From positions 1 through 64,000 of the forward strand of contig CANOMQ010000007.1 of assembly GCA_947567595.1 (NCBI GenBank): a stretch of 64,000 nucleotides of DNA. The letters are read 5' to 3'. Positions 43,418 through 51,908 of the stretch are shown in pieces (the first letter of the stretch is position 1; each line of letters opens with the position of its first letter). The notes beneath the pieces were generated by a model. The model searched no databases and was not told where the DNA came from. It saw only the letters and a program-made list of their open reading frames with translations. The translations under genes and the position numbers were made by a program. Source of the DNA: an uncultured Lachnospiraceae bacterium. GTDB taxonomy: Bacteria > Bacillota > Clostridia > Lachnospirales > Lachnospiraceae.

Positions 43418-43455
43418 CACCAAAAATGGCGGTGTGCAGTCTGCCATTTTTGGTG
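43418..43455. terminator. Hairpin after the coiled-coil gene
   Basis: CACCAAAAATGGC (43418-43430) and GCCATTTTTGGTG (43443-43455) form a perfect 13-bp stem. T residues lie within the stem rather than after it, so termination strength is uncertain. Confidence 0.65.
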
Positions 43456-43743
43456 CCTTGATAACAGAGCAGGGAAAGCCATCTTAAAAAACTGCGCCTG
43501 CTGATTTTTATACGCGTCCGCATCCTGTTTCGACTGTGCATCAATGCTGGTATGCAAAACTTTTATCCAATTTTCTACAAATCCCCCCACAATCCCCAAA
43601 AAAAGCAATCACCGTTTTTGCTGATTTTGTCTAAGAACAAAAAACTTTCTAAAAATTTAAGGGTTTCTGCGATATTTCCGGCTTTATTTTTCGTATAAAG
43701 TAGCATATGATGGTAACAGAAAGACGAAGGGAGATTAAAATCA
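43456..43743. other. Intergenic stretch, possible gene remnant
   Basis: A minus-strand open frame (to about 43608, reading VENWIKVLHTSIDAQSKQDA then YKNQQAQFFKMAFPALL) has protein-like composition but begins at a TTG with no ribosome site and runs through the hairpin. I regard it as a remnant or chance frame. The remainder is AT-rich and carries the upstream region of the SSB-like gene. Confidence 0.35.
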
Positions 43744-44415
43744 ATGCAAGAAACAATGAAGACAAAAAATGGTTATCATGAACAGGTGATAGAAAATAAT
43801 CAGGTGACGGTGATGGGCGAGATCGTCAGCGATTTTACGTTCAGTCATGAGATTTTTTCGGAAGGCTTTTATATGGTAGATATTCAGGTGGCGCGGCTTT
43901 CGGAGTCGATGGATATCATACCTGTCATGGTTTCGGAGCGACTTCTCGATGTGAGCGGCGACTACAAGGGCATGATGGTGGTCATCAACGGTCAGTTCCG
44001 TTCATACAACAGGCATGAGGAGCATAAAAACAAGCTTGTGCTTTCCGTATTTGCAAGGGAGCTGGAGTTTGTGGATGAGCTGAGTGAGAATATCAAGACA
44101 AATCAGATTTTTTTGGACGGTTATGTGTGCAAGGAGCCGATTTACAGGAAAACGCCGCTTGGGCGCGAGATTGCGGATTTGCTTCTTGCGGTAAACCGTC
44201 CTTATGGAAAGTCCGACTACATTCCCTGCATCTGCTGGGGCAGAAATGCACGCTATGCCGCGAACTTTGCGGTCGGCGAGCGGTGCCTTGTGTGGGGGCG
44301 TATCCAGTCGAGAGAATATATGAAGAAGCTTTCGGAGGATGAACTGGAAAAGCGGGTTGCCTATGAGGTTTCCGTCAGCAAGCTGGAAATACCTGACGAT
44401 GAGGAAGATGAATGA
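43744..44415 (+). CDS. SSB-like protein with two OB folds
   Basis: A 223-residue protein with two single-strand-binding OB folds in tandem: residues about 20-105 (NQVTVMGEIVSDFTFSHEIFSEGFYMVDIQVAR to FARELEFV) and about 118-215 (NQIFLDGYVCKEPIYRKTPLGREIADLLLAVNR, YIPCICWGRNARYAANFAVGERCLVWGRIQSREY). The second has the better SSB signature. The tail is acidic (EIPDDEEDE) as in SSB proteins that recruit partners. It is not the 3'-flanking gene of rpsF/rpsR, so it is a paralogue of housekeeping SSB, of the kind common in Lachnospiraceae. Start 43744 or the Met four codons later. Confidence 0.8.
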   Translation: MQETMKTKNGYHEQVIENNQVTVMGEIVSDFTFSHEIFSEGFYMVDIQVARLSESMDIIPVMVSERLLDVSGDYKGMMVVINGQFRSYNRHEEHKNKLVLSVFARELEFVDELSENIKTNQIFLDGYVCKEPIYRKTPLGREIADLLLAVNRPYGKSDYIPCICWGRNARYAANFAVGERCLVWGRIQSREYMKKLSEDELEKRVAYEVSVSKLEIPDDEEDE

Positions 44416-44509
44416 ATGTTCTAAAGACTTGCAAAATCCTGTCGCTTATGCTATTATGTTTGCGTTATACATATAAGCTATGCGAAGAAAGGATAAAAGG
44501 TATTAATAA

Positions 44510-45001
44510 ATGGGAGATGGTTTAATACAGGTATACAGCGGAGAGGGGCACGGCAAATCCGCCACGGCGCTCGGGAAAGCCATACAGATGGCAGGCATGG
44601 GCGAGGATGTGGTGATTATCAATTTTCTCAAGGGCAATCAGAGCGACGCGTTTTTGAAGCGCATGGAGCCTGAAATCAAGATTTTTCGTTTTGAGAAAAG
44701 CAATGAGGAATTTTCGCAGCTTTCCGAGGAGCGCAAGCAGGAGGAAATCCACAATATCCGAAACGGCTTGAACTTTGCGAAGAAAGTCCTTACGACAGGG
44801 GAATGCGGGCTGCTGATTTTGGACGAAGTGCTTGGACTGATTGACAACGGGATTATCAGCATTGAGGATTTGCAGCATATACTGGAAGCAAAGGCAGAGG
44901 ATGTGGGCATTATCCTTACAGGCATTAAGCTCAACGACGAGGTCTGCCGGTTCGCCGACGAGATTTATCAGATTGAGGCGGTAAACTATAAGATTTATTA
45001 A
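44510..45001 (+). CDS. CobO/CobA-type corrinoid adenosyltransferase-like protein
   Basis: A 163-residue P-loop protein of the CobA/CobO/BtuR family, which transfers adenosyl from ATP to cobalt of corrinoids. Visible features: QVYSGEGHGKSATALGKAIQMAGMG (Walker A; the usual GxGKGKTT is here GEGHGKSAT), VVIINFLKG, and LLILDEVLGLIDNGII (Walker B region). At 163 residues it is somewhat shorter than typical (about 175-200) and the P-loop change is noticeable, so adenosyltransferase activity is not assured. No other cobalamin gene is nearby. Confidence 0.72.
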   Translation: MGDGLIQVYSGEGHGKSATALGKAIQMAGMGEDVVIINFLKGNQSDAFLKRMEPEIKIFRFEKSNEEFSQLSEERKQEEIHNIRNGLNFAKKVLTTGECGLLILDEVLGLIDNGIISIEDLQHILEAKAEDVGIILTGIKLNDEVCRFADEIYQIEAVNYKIY

Positions 45002-45021
45002 ATGTTTATGGAGAATACAAG

Positions 45022-45070
45022 AAAATCCGAAAAGGTATGGTGCGCTTTTGCAGTATTTTTTCGGATTTTT
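45022..45070 (+). terminator. Terminator of the CobO-like gene
   Basis: AAAATCCGAAAA (45022-45033) pairs with TTTTCGGATTTT (ending 45069) across a loop of about 24 nt, with T runs. Confidence 0.75.
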
Positions 45071-45173
45071 GTATGGAAACGGAAATACAATGGCTTGTAA
45101 GCCATAATTTGCGATAAGATTAAAGCTTTGGGATGAACGATTACCAGAAAAGGACGAAATTTTCCGGCAAACG

Positions 45174-45202
45174 TTGACAGTGCGCTTGTCAGACGATATA
45201 AT
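45174..45202 (+). promoter_or_regulatory. Consensus promoter of the lysine riboswitch-dapA transcript
   Basis: Perfect TTGACA (45174-45179), 17-bp spacer, perfect TATAAT (45197-45202). The transcript would start near 45209, right before the riboswitch. Confidence 0.88.
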
Positions 45203-45216
45203 AGATAGAAAAGAGT

Positions 45217-45467
45217 TGTGAAGATAGAGGTTGCGTTTTTTAAAAGTACCTTTTCGGAGGTGTCAGGCACTGATGAGGAACGGGGAAAGGAAAGGACGCC
45301 GAAAGCGGGAGCTGCCCTGAAGGCTCCTGTCTTGGGCATACGGTTAAGAGCCGTATGACTGTCATCATCAGATGAAGCGCTATCGTGTTACCAAAGCCGT
45401 TGTATCTGGCGGAGGTATCTTTCAGTATGGAATGCCGTTCATCTAAGATGAGATGTTCGGCTTTTTT
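45217..45467 (+). promoter_or_regulatory. Lysine riboswitch (L box) upstream of dapA
   Basis: The conserved L-box elements follow in order: GAAGATAGAGG (45220-45230), AGTA (45244-45247), GGAAAGGACGCCGAAAG (about 45290-45307), TTGGGCATACGG (about 45333-45345), GACTGTCATC (45357-45366) and GAAGCGCTATCG (about 45374-45385). The expression platform follows: AAAGCCG (45393-45399) can pair with CGGCTTT, and an alternative terminator stem ends in the T run at 45461-45467. Binding of lysine should stop transcription of dapA-dapB, the first steps of lysine and diaminopimelate synthesis. Confidence 0.9.
45434..45467 (+). terminator. Riboswitch-controlled terminator
   Basis: GCCG (45434) with CGGC (45458-45461), and TCATC with GATGA inside, followed by six T. 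It ends 53 nt before the dapA ATG. Confidence 0.75.
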
Positions 45468-45520
45468 CATATCAGGCATTTATTTTAGGATGATATTATA
45501 TATGAAGGAGGATTTTACCA

Positions 45521-46408
45521 ATGGCAATTTTTACAGGATCAGGAGTGGCAATTGTTACACCGATGAAGGAAAACAGGGAAGTGGATTATGAGGCGTTTGC
45601 AAAGCTGATTGAATTTCAGGTGGAGAACGGCACGGACGCGATTATCGTCTGCGGTACGACAGGCGAGTCCTCAACGCTGACGCACGAGGAGCACATTGAC
45701 GTTATCAGATACTGCGTAAAGCAGGTAAACGGCAGGCTTCCCGTCATTGCGGGAACCGGCTCAAACTGTACCGAGACGGCGATTTATCTTTCGCAGGAGG
45801 CAGAGAAGGCAGGCGTGGATGCACTGTTGTTAGTGACGCCTTACTACAATAAGGCAACGCAGAACGGATTGTATGAGCACTACAAGATGATTGCGGAGTC
45901 CGTGAAGCTGCCAATTATTTTATACAATGTGCCAAGCAGGACTGGCTGCAATATCGCCCCGGCTACGGTGGTACGCCTTTGCAGGGACGTGGAGAACATC
46001 AAGGGTGTGAAGGAAGCAAGCGGCGATATTTCGCAGATTGCAAAGCTGATGGCATTGGCGGACGGCTGTGTGGATTTGTATTCCGGAAACGACAATCAGA
46101 TTGTGCCAATTCTTTCACTTGGCGGAAAGGGCGTGATTTCCGTGACCTCCAATGTCGCGCCGCAGCAGACGCACGACATCTGCCAGCTTTATTTTGACGG
46201 GAAGGTTGCAGAGAGCTGCAAGGAGCAGCTTCGCATGATTGAGCTTTGCGACGCGCTGTTCTGTGAGGTCAATCCCATTCCGGTGAAGAAGGCGTTGAAT
46301 TTGATGGGAATGAACGCGGGTGTGCTGCGCCGTCCGCTGACCGAGATGGAGCCGGAGAATGCGAAGAAGCTTGAGACGGCAATGCGTAATTACGGGATAT
46401 TAAAATAG
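45521..46408 (+). CDS. dapA: 4-hydroxy-tetrahydrodipicolinate synthase
   Basis: DapA condenses pyruvate with aspartate semialdehyde, the first committed step to DAP and lysine. A 295-residue TIM barrel with the family signatures: GTTGESSTLTHEEH (about 44-57), YNVPSRTG (about 133-140, catalytic Tyr), and the Schiff-base Lys164 in GVKEASGD. GAAGGAGG precedes the ATG. It is controlled by the lysine riboswitch and followed by dapB after 54 bp. Confidence 0.96.
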   Translation: MAIFTGSGVAIVTPMKENREVDYEAFAKLIEFQVENGTDAIIVCGTTGESSTLTHEEHIDVIRYCVKQVNGRLPVIAGTGSNCTETAIYLSQEAEKAGVDALLLVTPYYNKATQNGLYEHYKMIAESVKLPIILYNVPSRTGCNIAPATVVRLCRDVENIKGVKEASGDISQIAKLMALADGCVDLYSGNDNQIVPILSLGGKGVISVTSNVAPQQTHDICQLYFDGKVAESCKEQLRMIELCDALFCEVNPIPVKKALNLMGMNAGVLRRPLTEMEPENAKKLETAMRNYGILK

Positions 46409-46462
46409 GAAGCTTTGATAAAATCTGATAAAAACCAAGAAGAAGAAAGGATAACGGACGAC

Positions 46463-47224
46463 ATGACAAAGGTGATAATGCACGGCTGCAACGGAAAAAT
46501 GGGGCAGATGATTTCCAATATCATTGCCGCAGAGGACGATATGGAGATTGTGGCGGGCGTGGACGCGTCTGACCATATCAGAAATACCTATCCTGTTTTT
46601 CGCAGCATTGATAAATGTGATGTGGCGGCGGACGTGGTCATTGATTTTTGCGCGGCGGCGGCGGTTGACGCACTGCTCGATTATTGTGTGGAGAAACAAA
46701 TCCCCTGCGTATTGTGCACAACGGGGCTTTCGGAGGCGCAGCTTGCGCATGTTGACGAGGCGGCAAAAAAGGTTGCGGTGCTAAAGTCCGCAAACATGTC
46801 GCTTGGCGTGAACATGCTCTTAAAGCTGTTAAAGGACGCGGCGCAGGTGCTTGTTCCGGCAGGGTTTGACATTGAAATCGTGGAGAAGCACCACAACCTC
46901 AAGGTTGACGCGCCTAGCGGCACGGCGCTTGCGCTTGCGGACTCGATTAACGAGGAGTTTGACAACCAGTTCGAATATGTGTACGACAGGAGTCAGAAAA
47001 GAGAGCGGCGCACGGACAAGGAAATCGGAATCAGTGCGGTGCGGGGCGGAACGATTGTGGGCGACCACGACATTATTTTTGCGGGTGAGGACGAGGTGAT
47101 TACGTTTTCACACCGGGCGTACTCCAAGGCATTGTTTGGAAAGGGCGCGGTGCAGGCGGCGAAGTTCCTGAAAGGAAAGCCGGCAGGCAGGTATGACATG
47201 AAAGATGTGATTGGTGGGGTCTGA
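46463..47224 (+). CDS. dapB: 4-hydroxy-tetrahydrodipicolinate reductase
   Basis: DapB reduces the DapA product with NAD(P)H. The 253-residue protein has the nucleotide-binding motif MHGCNGKMGQMIS at its N-terminus, the substrate motif EIVEKHHNLKVDAPSGTALALAD (catalytic His/Lys, about residues 133-155) and RGGTIVGDHDIIFAGEDEVITFSHRAYSK. I start at ATG 46463, giving the family's usual N-terminus; the frame from 46415 adds residues without support. Its end abuts the hisA gene, so the three genes dapA-dapB-hisA probably share one transcript. Confidence 0.95.
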   Translation: MTKVIMHGCNGKMGQMISNIIAAEDDMEIVAGVDASDHIRNTYPVFRSIDKCDVAADVVIDFCAAAAVDALLDYCVEKQIPCVLCTTGLSEAQLAHVDEAAKKVAVLKSANMSLGVNMLLKLLKDAAQVLVPAGFDIEIVEKHHNLKVDAPSGTALALADSINEEFDNQFEYVYDRSQKRERRTDKEIGISAVRGGTIVGDHDIIFAGEDEVITFSHRAYSKALFGKGAVQAAKFLKGKPAGRYDMKDVIGGV

Positions 47225-47225
47225 T

Positions 47226-48002
47226 ATGGAGTTTCGGCCTTGTATTGACATTCATAACGGAAGGGTGAAGCAGATTGTCGGCTCTTCGCTTGCGGATACG
47301 GGAAATCGTGCGACGGAGAATTTTGTTGCGGAAAAAGGCGCGGATTATTATGCCGGACTGTACCGGGAACGCGGGATTAAGGGGGGGCATATTATCCTCT
47401 TAAATCCTGCGTCCAGCGAATATTATGAGGCGACAAGGGCACAGGCGTTTCGTGCGCTGAAGAGCTATCCGCAGGGGCTTCAGATTGGCGGCGGAATCAA
47501 TGATACGAACGCGGAGGCGTACCTTGACGAAGGGGCGTCCCATGTGATTGTGACCTCGTTTGTTTTCCAAGGCGGGCGCATTCATATGGAAAATCTGGAG
47601 CGCATGAGGGCGGCAGTGGGGAAGGAACGGCTGGTGCTCGATTTAAGCTGCCGTATGAGGGACGGCAGATATTATATTGTGACAGACCGCTGGCAGAATT
47701 TTACCGATGAGGTTATCGACGGGCGCACACTCGATATGCTGAAGGACTATTGTGATGAGTTTCTGATTCATGCGGTGGACGTGGAAGGAAAAAATCAGGG
47801 AATTGAGGAACCGCTTGTGCGGGCGCTTGCAGGCTGGAAGGGCGCTACGCCGATAACCTACGCAGGGGGCGTGCACAGCTATGAGGATATCCGGCTGTTA
47901 AAGGCGCTTGGCGGCGGAAAAATCCATGTCACGGTCGGAAGCGCGCTGGATTTGTTTGGCGGCTCCTTGGCGCTTGACACCATTATGGAATTGATTGGAT
48001 AA
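47226..48002 (+). CDS. hisA: Phosphoribosylformimino-AICAR ribotide isomerase, HIS6 type
   Basis: HisA catalyses the Amadori isomerisation of ProFAR to PRFAR in histidine synthesis. This 258-residue protein is of the form seen in fungal and plant HIS6 rather than the common bacterial HisA: it begins MEFRPCIDIHNGRVKQIVGSS, has GLQIGGGINDTNAEAYLDEGASHVIVTS, DLSCRMRDGRYYIVTDRWQNFTD, EFLIHAVDVEGKNQGI and HVTVGSALDLFGG. The catalytic Asp at the N-terminal strand (CIDIH) and the second Asp in HAVDVEG are in place. ATG 47226 overlaps nothing but starts right after the dapB stop. No other his gene is here. Confidence 0.9.
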   Translation: MEFRPCIDIHNGRVKQIVGSSLADTGNRATENFVAEKGADYYAGLYRERGIKGGHIILLNPASSEYYEATRAQAFRALKSYPQGLQIGGGINDTNAEAYLDEGASHVIVTSFVFQGGRIHMENLERMRAAVGKERLVLDLSCRMRDGRYYIVTDRWQNFTDEVIDGRTLDMLKDYCDEFLIHAVDVEGKNQGIEEPLVRALAGWKGATPITYAGGVHSYEDIRLLKALGGGKIHVTVGSALDLFGGSLALDTIMELIG

Positions 48003-48038
48003 GGGAGTGTAGATACGCAGGATAATTGAGGTGGGAAT

Positions 48039-49751
48039 ATGAAGAGTGCAGAGGCGATTGCCAGAAAAACAATCGCTCCTTTATATGTGCTGGGATTACT
48101 GGGAATGCTTGGTATCCTGATTGCGGTCGGTATCACAAGGCAATACGATGGAGTGTTCGGGGGCACCGTGGACTGTGTGAATATCAGCGGCGGATGGACG
48201 CTTGATTTGGCGGGAACGGAGCCGGCGGATTTAAGTAAGCTTGGTTCCTATATGGACGAGGAGAGCGGTATCCTGTCCATTTATCAGAGGCTTCCCGACA
48301 TGGAGGGCGACAGGGCGCTCATTTACCGGTCAAAGGACGTGTATACAAAGGTTCTGATTGATGGTGTGGAGCTTTACAGGACAGATGTATATGACTCCGG
48401 GTTTTACAACCGCTCGCCGGGCAATCTTTGGAACATGGTGGAAATTGATGACCGTTATTCCGGTGCAGTTATACAGATACAGATTGAGATGGTATATGAC
48501 GCGAACGCAGTCACGGTTGACGCTACAATGTGGGGGGACAAGGCGGACATCATTTTAGCCTTTTGCCGGGACAAGCTTCTGGCGGTCGCGGTGAGTGCGC
48601 TGATGATTCTCATAGGGCTGGTGCTGATTGCGTTTGATTTGATGCCGGCATATGGACAGGCGAGGAAAGACCACAGCATGATATGGCTTGGACTGTATTC
48701 CGCGCTGATTGGTATATGGAGCCTGATTGAGACGAACGTCATGCAGTTTTTCGTGGCGGATATGCGCATTTTGCAGTTGATTAACAACATGGTGATGATT
48801 ACGGACAGTATGCCGCTGCTGCTTTATCTGGACTGCGAATATCAGATTTTCAAAAACCGGTTCATGCGGGTATTCTGCTTTCTGAATGCGGTTTACATAC
48901 TGGTTTGCGCAGGAATGCAGCTTTTAGGGCTCAACGATTTGCACGGTATGCTCGCGGGGGCAATCCTTACGCTGGTTGTAAGCTGCGTGTCACTGCTTGC
49001 ATGGGTGGTAATCCGGCTTCGCAGAATGCTTAAGGAGCACAAGCAGGTGCTGCATTATGTCCTACAATTGTCAGGGCTGTGCAGCTTATGGATTTCCGCG
49101 CTTTGTGAAATGATGCGCTACTCGCAGTCTGACCATATGGACCGCGCGGAGTACCTTCGGATTGGAATGCTTGTTTTTGTGGTCTGCCTTGCAGTCAGCA
49201 GCCAGCTTGAGACGTACCGGCTGTTGGAAAACGGCTTAAAGTTTGACATTATCCGAGGGCTTGCCTATTCGGACGGACTGACCGGACTTGGAAACAGGAC
49301 TGCTTACTTAGAGCAGCTTGAGGCGTATGCGGGCGGCGATACCGGAATTTCAAAGCTTGGGATTGTGTTTCTTGACGTGAATAATTTAAAGAAGGTCAAT
49401 GACAATCAGGGGCATGAAAAGGGCGACGAGCTGATTATGCTTGCGGCGCGTATCATTGAGAAAAGCTTTGGCAGGTTTGGAAAATCGTACCGCATTGGCG
49501 GCGATGAATTCTGCGTCCTGCTTACGGGTATATCGCTGCAGGAAAAGTATGAGGAGGGGCTTGGCGAATTCCGGCGTTTCATTGAGGGGGAAAACAGGTC
49601 GAAAAAGCATACCTTTGAGGTGCAGATTGCCAATGGGTTTTGTATCTGCGACAGTCTGAATAAGGAAAAGATTGATGAGGCGGTCATGTCGGCGGATAGC
49701 AGGATGTATGAGAATAAGAGCCTGCTGAAAAAAGGTTATGTGAACGCATAA
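48039..49751 (+). CDS. Membrane-bound GGDEF diguanylate cyclase
   Basis: A 570-residue membrane sensor that should make c-di-GMP. An N-terminal helix (about 12-35) leads into an extracytoplasmic beta-rich domain (about 45-175, with YRSKDVYTKVLIDGVELYRTDVYDSGFYN, of the 7TMR-DISM type), then about seven transmembrane helices (about 180-390) and a C-terminal GGDEF domain (about 405-565). The active site is intact: DGLTGLGNR, DVNNLKKVNDNQGHEKGDELI and GGDEF at 487-491. A similar extracytoplasmic domain with the motif LLDGKELYR begins the truncated gene at 63495. The ligand is unknown. Confidence 0.88.
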   Translation: MKSAEAIARKTIAPLYVLGLLGMLGILIAVGITRQYDGVFGGTVDCVNISGGWTLDLAGTEPADLSKLGSYMDEESGILSIYQRLPDMEGDRALIYRSKDVYTKVLIDGVELYRTDVYDSGFYNRSPGNLWNMVEIDDRYSGAVIQIQIEMVYDANAVTVDATMWGDKADIILAFCRDKLLAVAVSALMILIGLVLIAFDLMPAYGQARKDHSMIWLGLYSALIGIWSLIETNVMQFFVADMRILQLINNMVMITDSMPLLLYLDCEYQIFKNRFMRVFCFLNAVYILVCAGMQLLGLNDLHGMLAGAILTLVVSCVSLLAWVVIRLRRMLKEHKQVLHYVLQLSGLCSLWISALCEMMRYSQSDHMDRAEYLRIGMLVFVVCLAVSSQLETYRLLENGLKFDIIRGLAYSDGLTGLGNRTAYLEQLEAYAGGDTGISKLGIVFLDVNNLKKVNDNQGHEKGDELIMLAARIIEKSFGRFGKSYRIGGDEFCVLLTGISLQEKYEEGLGEFRRFIEGENRSKKHTFEVQIANGFCICDSLNKEKIDEAVMSADSRMYENKSLLKKGYVNA

Positions 49752-49917
49752 GTCGAAAAGTGGTATTTTATGTAAATTCTTAATTAAATAAAGAGAATAT
49801 TGAATTAAAAATATTTGAAAAATATTGCATAAATAGTTGTTCGTTTTACCCTGTCTGTGATAAAATAATACTAGAAACACGAAGAAGTCAGAATAGACAG
49901 ACAGGAGGTGGGCAGGA

Positions 49918-50661
49918 ATGGAAGAGCGTGTAGAAAAAAAGGTGCAGAAACAAAGGAAGAAAAGTGTCAGCTACAACATTCTGTTTATGCCGGATGATGA
50001 TACAATGGCTATGAGAACATTTTCCATCAAGATGGAAGTGCTGGTTTTGTTTTTTGCGGCGATTGCGTTTTTAGTCGTCATAGCGCTCACGTACTGTTCT
50101 ATTTTGATGAAGGAGCTTGATGCTGCGAATAACAGCATTTTGGCACTCAGAATGCAGAGCGAGGAAATTATAGAGGAAAACAGCCGTCTTGTGTCGGAAA
50201 ACGAAAAGCTTCAGGAAAAGGTGGACATCTTGAGTGATACGGTCAATGATAAACTGTATCAGGAGGAGCAGCGCGAGGCACAGCGGGCAAAGAGCTGTAT
50301 GCCGTCAGGGTTTCCGCTGAAAGGAACGGCGTCCTATAACGCAAACGAGACGGAGCTTGACGGGCAGCCGATTGCGTATTTTCAGGTCGCGCCGGGAACA
50401 GGCGTGATTGCGACGGCAAACGGTACGGTTTCGTCGGTTGCCGGAAGCAGCGGCAACGGTTACATCATCATGGTAGACCACGGGAACGGCTATTTTTCCG
50501 TATACAGGAACGGCTCAAAGCCGAAGGTCGATGAGGGCGACGAGGTTACGAAGGCGACAGAGCTGTTTGTGATTGAGGCGGGACAGGAGCGGCTTGGGTA
50601 TCAGATCATTCAGGAAAACCAGTATATCAATCCGTTGGAATTTATGGAAACGTATGGATAA
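49918..50661 (+). CDS. LytM/M23-like membrane protein with degenerate active site
   Basis: A 247-residue protein. Residues 1-40 are cytosolic and basic, one transmembrane helix follows (about 43-65, VLVLFFAAIAFLVVIALTYC), then a coiled-coil (about 70-115, ALRMQSEEIIEENSRLVSENEKLQEKVDIL) and a LytM-like barrel (about 130-247). The metal ligands of M23 peptidases are lacking: there is no HxxxD before VIATANGTVSSV and the usual HxH is replaced by YFSVYRN. It resembles the non-catalytic regulators of cell division hydrolases or SpoIIQ-like adaptors. GGAGGTGG precedes the ATG; a terminator follows. Confidence 0.78.
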   Translation: MEERVEKKVQKQRKKSVSYNILFMPDDDTMAMRTFSIKMEVLVLFFAAIAFLVVIALTYCSILMKELDAANNSILALRMQSEEIIEENSRLVSENEKLQEKVDILSDTVNDKLYQEEQREAQRAKSCMPSGFPLKGTASYNANETELDGQPIAYFQVAPGTGVIATANGTVSSVAGSSGNGYIIMVDHGNGYFSVYRNGSKPKVDEGDEVTKATELFVIEAGQERLGYQIIQENQYINPLEFMETYG

Positions 50662-50666
50662 AACAG

Positions 50667-50703
50667 CGGCACATTCATTTTGTCTGATGAATGTGCCGTT
50701 ATT
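50667..50703. terminator. Bidirectional terminator
   Basis: CGGCACATTCAT (50667-50678) and ATGAATGTGCCG (50687-50698) form a perfect 12-bp stem between two convergent genes, with TTATTTT following on the plus strand. Confidence 0.85.
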
Positions 50704-50704
50704 T

Positions 50705-50998
50705 TCAGGGCGTTTTTCCCAATCGTTCAAATATCAGTTCATAGCCGTCGCTTCCATAATTCAGGGAACGGTTTACGCGGCTGATGGTCGCAGTCGAGGC
50801 GCCTGTTTTTTCCGCGATTTCCAGATACGTCTTATGATCGCGCAGCATGGTGGCGACCTCAAAGCGCTGTGAGAGGGAGAGAAGCTCGTTTACGGTGCAC
50901 AAATCCTCCAAAAAATTGTAGCCTTCCTCCTTGGTCTCAATGCATAAAAGCGCATCAATCAAATGGTCGACGGCATCTGTTTTAATCTTTTTGTTCAT
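50705..50998 (-). CDS. yerC: YerC/YecD-family TrpR-like regulator
   Basis: A 97-residue, all-helical TrpR-related protein: HLIDALLCIETKEEGYNFLEDLCTVNELLSLSQRFEVATMLRDHKTYLEIAEKTGASTATISRVNRSLNYGSDGYE, with the HTH at about residues 55-80. Widespread in Firmicutes; the regulated genes are unknown. I start at ATG 50998 behind AGAGG; a TTG at 51016 is possible. Confidence 0.88.
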   Translation of the reverse strand: MNKKIKTDAVDHLIDALLCIETKEEGYNFLEDLCTVNELLSLSQRFEVATMLRDHKTYLEIAEKTGASTATISRVNRSLNYGSDGYELIFERLGKTP

Positions 50999-51133
50999 AT
51001 GTCTGTCCTCTTTCAATGTGAATTTGGTATCCGGTCAGTGCTTTCGCGCTGTAAAGTTTTACAGTTTTAAATATTGTAACATAGAAACGAACATCTGTAA
51101 ACACAGAAACATATTAAAAATATTATAAAGGTC

Positions 51134-51162
51134 TTGATAAGTAGTTTTTAATACTATATAAT
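51134..51162 (+). promoter_or_regulatory. Promoter of the DUF1836 gene
   Basis: TTGATA (51134-51139), 17-bp spacer, perfect TATAAT (51157-51162). Confidence 0.75.
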
Positions 51163-51222
51163 GTAGCTTAGCAGTAGTGCGCAAGCAGCCGCGCGGTTGG
51201 AAGCGGCAGATTGAGAGGAACT

Positions 51223-51852
51223 ATGGATACAAAGGACTTATTGAATAAAATAATGGAGAATGTTGACAGCATCGGGCATATCAATGCGTCGGACATTCCG
51301 AATATTGATTTGTACATGGATCAGGTGACGACCTTCATGGACAAAAACCTGCGCAGGGGTTCGCGTTATCCTGACGCCGACAAGGTGATGACCAAGACCA
51401 TGATTAACAATTATGCAAAGAATGATTTGCTGCCGCCTCCGGTGAAAAAGAAGTATTCACGTGAGCACGTGCTGGTGCTGATTTTTATCTACTATTATAA
51501 AGGAATTCTTTCGATTAATGATATTCAGACCTTGTTAGCGCCTGTGACGGACAACTTTTTCCAGAAGGACGGCGGCTTTGACATTGAGACCATCTATGAG
51601 GAGGTCTTTGGCATGAAGGCAAAGCAGATGGAGCGGCTCAAGGCAGATGTGATTGACAAGTATGACTGCGCAATGGAGACCTTTGAGGACGCGCCGCAGG
51701 AGAACAAGGAGTTTTTAAAGCTGTTTTCCTTTATCTGTGCCCTAAGCTTTGACGTTTACATGAAAAAGATGATTATCGAGCGGCTGATAGACGGCATGCG
51801 GGATACGCGCGAGCAGGACGCCAAGGCGAAAAAAAAGAGTGAAGAAATATAG
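51223..51852 (+). CDS. DUF1836 protein
   Basis: A 209-residue cytosolic protein of the DUF1836 family, common in Firmicutes. The N-terminal half holds a MerR-like helix-turn-helix appearance: IPNIDLYMDQVTTFM, KVMTKTMINNYAKNDLLPPPVKKKYSREHVLVLIFIYYYKGILSINDIQTLL. This suggests DNA binding, and members are thought to be regulators. The tail is Lys-rich (AKAKKKSEE). I start at ATG 51223 behind GAGAGGAA. The gene is followed by a small gene of unknown function after 56 bp. Confidence 0.82.
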   Translation: MDTKDLLNKIMENVDSIGHINASDIPNIDLYMDQVTTFMDKNLRRGSRYPDADKVMTKTMINNYAKNDLLPPPVKKKYSREHVLVLIFIYYYKGILSINDIQTLLAPVTDNFFQKDGGFDIETIYEEVFGMKAKQMERLKADVIDKYDCAMETFEDAPQENKEFLKLFSFICALSFDVYMKKMIIERLIDGMRDTREQDAKAKKKSEEI

Positions 51853-51908
51853 AAAAAAGCCGATATAAGATAATGGAAGGGTAAACTATTTCGGAAGGGA
51901 GGGATTTT

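Noticed and set aside
43396-43608. Minus-strand frame that might be an AgrD-like peptide for the LytTR/GHKL system
   Set aside because: It starts at TTG without a ribosome site, runs through a hairpin and has no amphipathic leader, Cys/Ser ring core or AgrB neighbour.
45217-45470. Group II intron piece upstream of dapA
   Set aside because: The GCATACGG/CCGTATGAC part looked intron-like at first, but the whole series of L-box elements and the terminator fits a lysine riboswitch.
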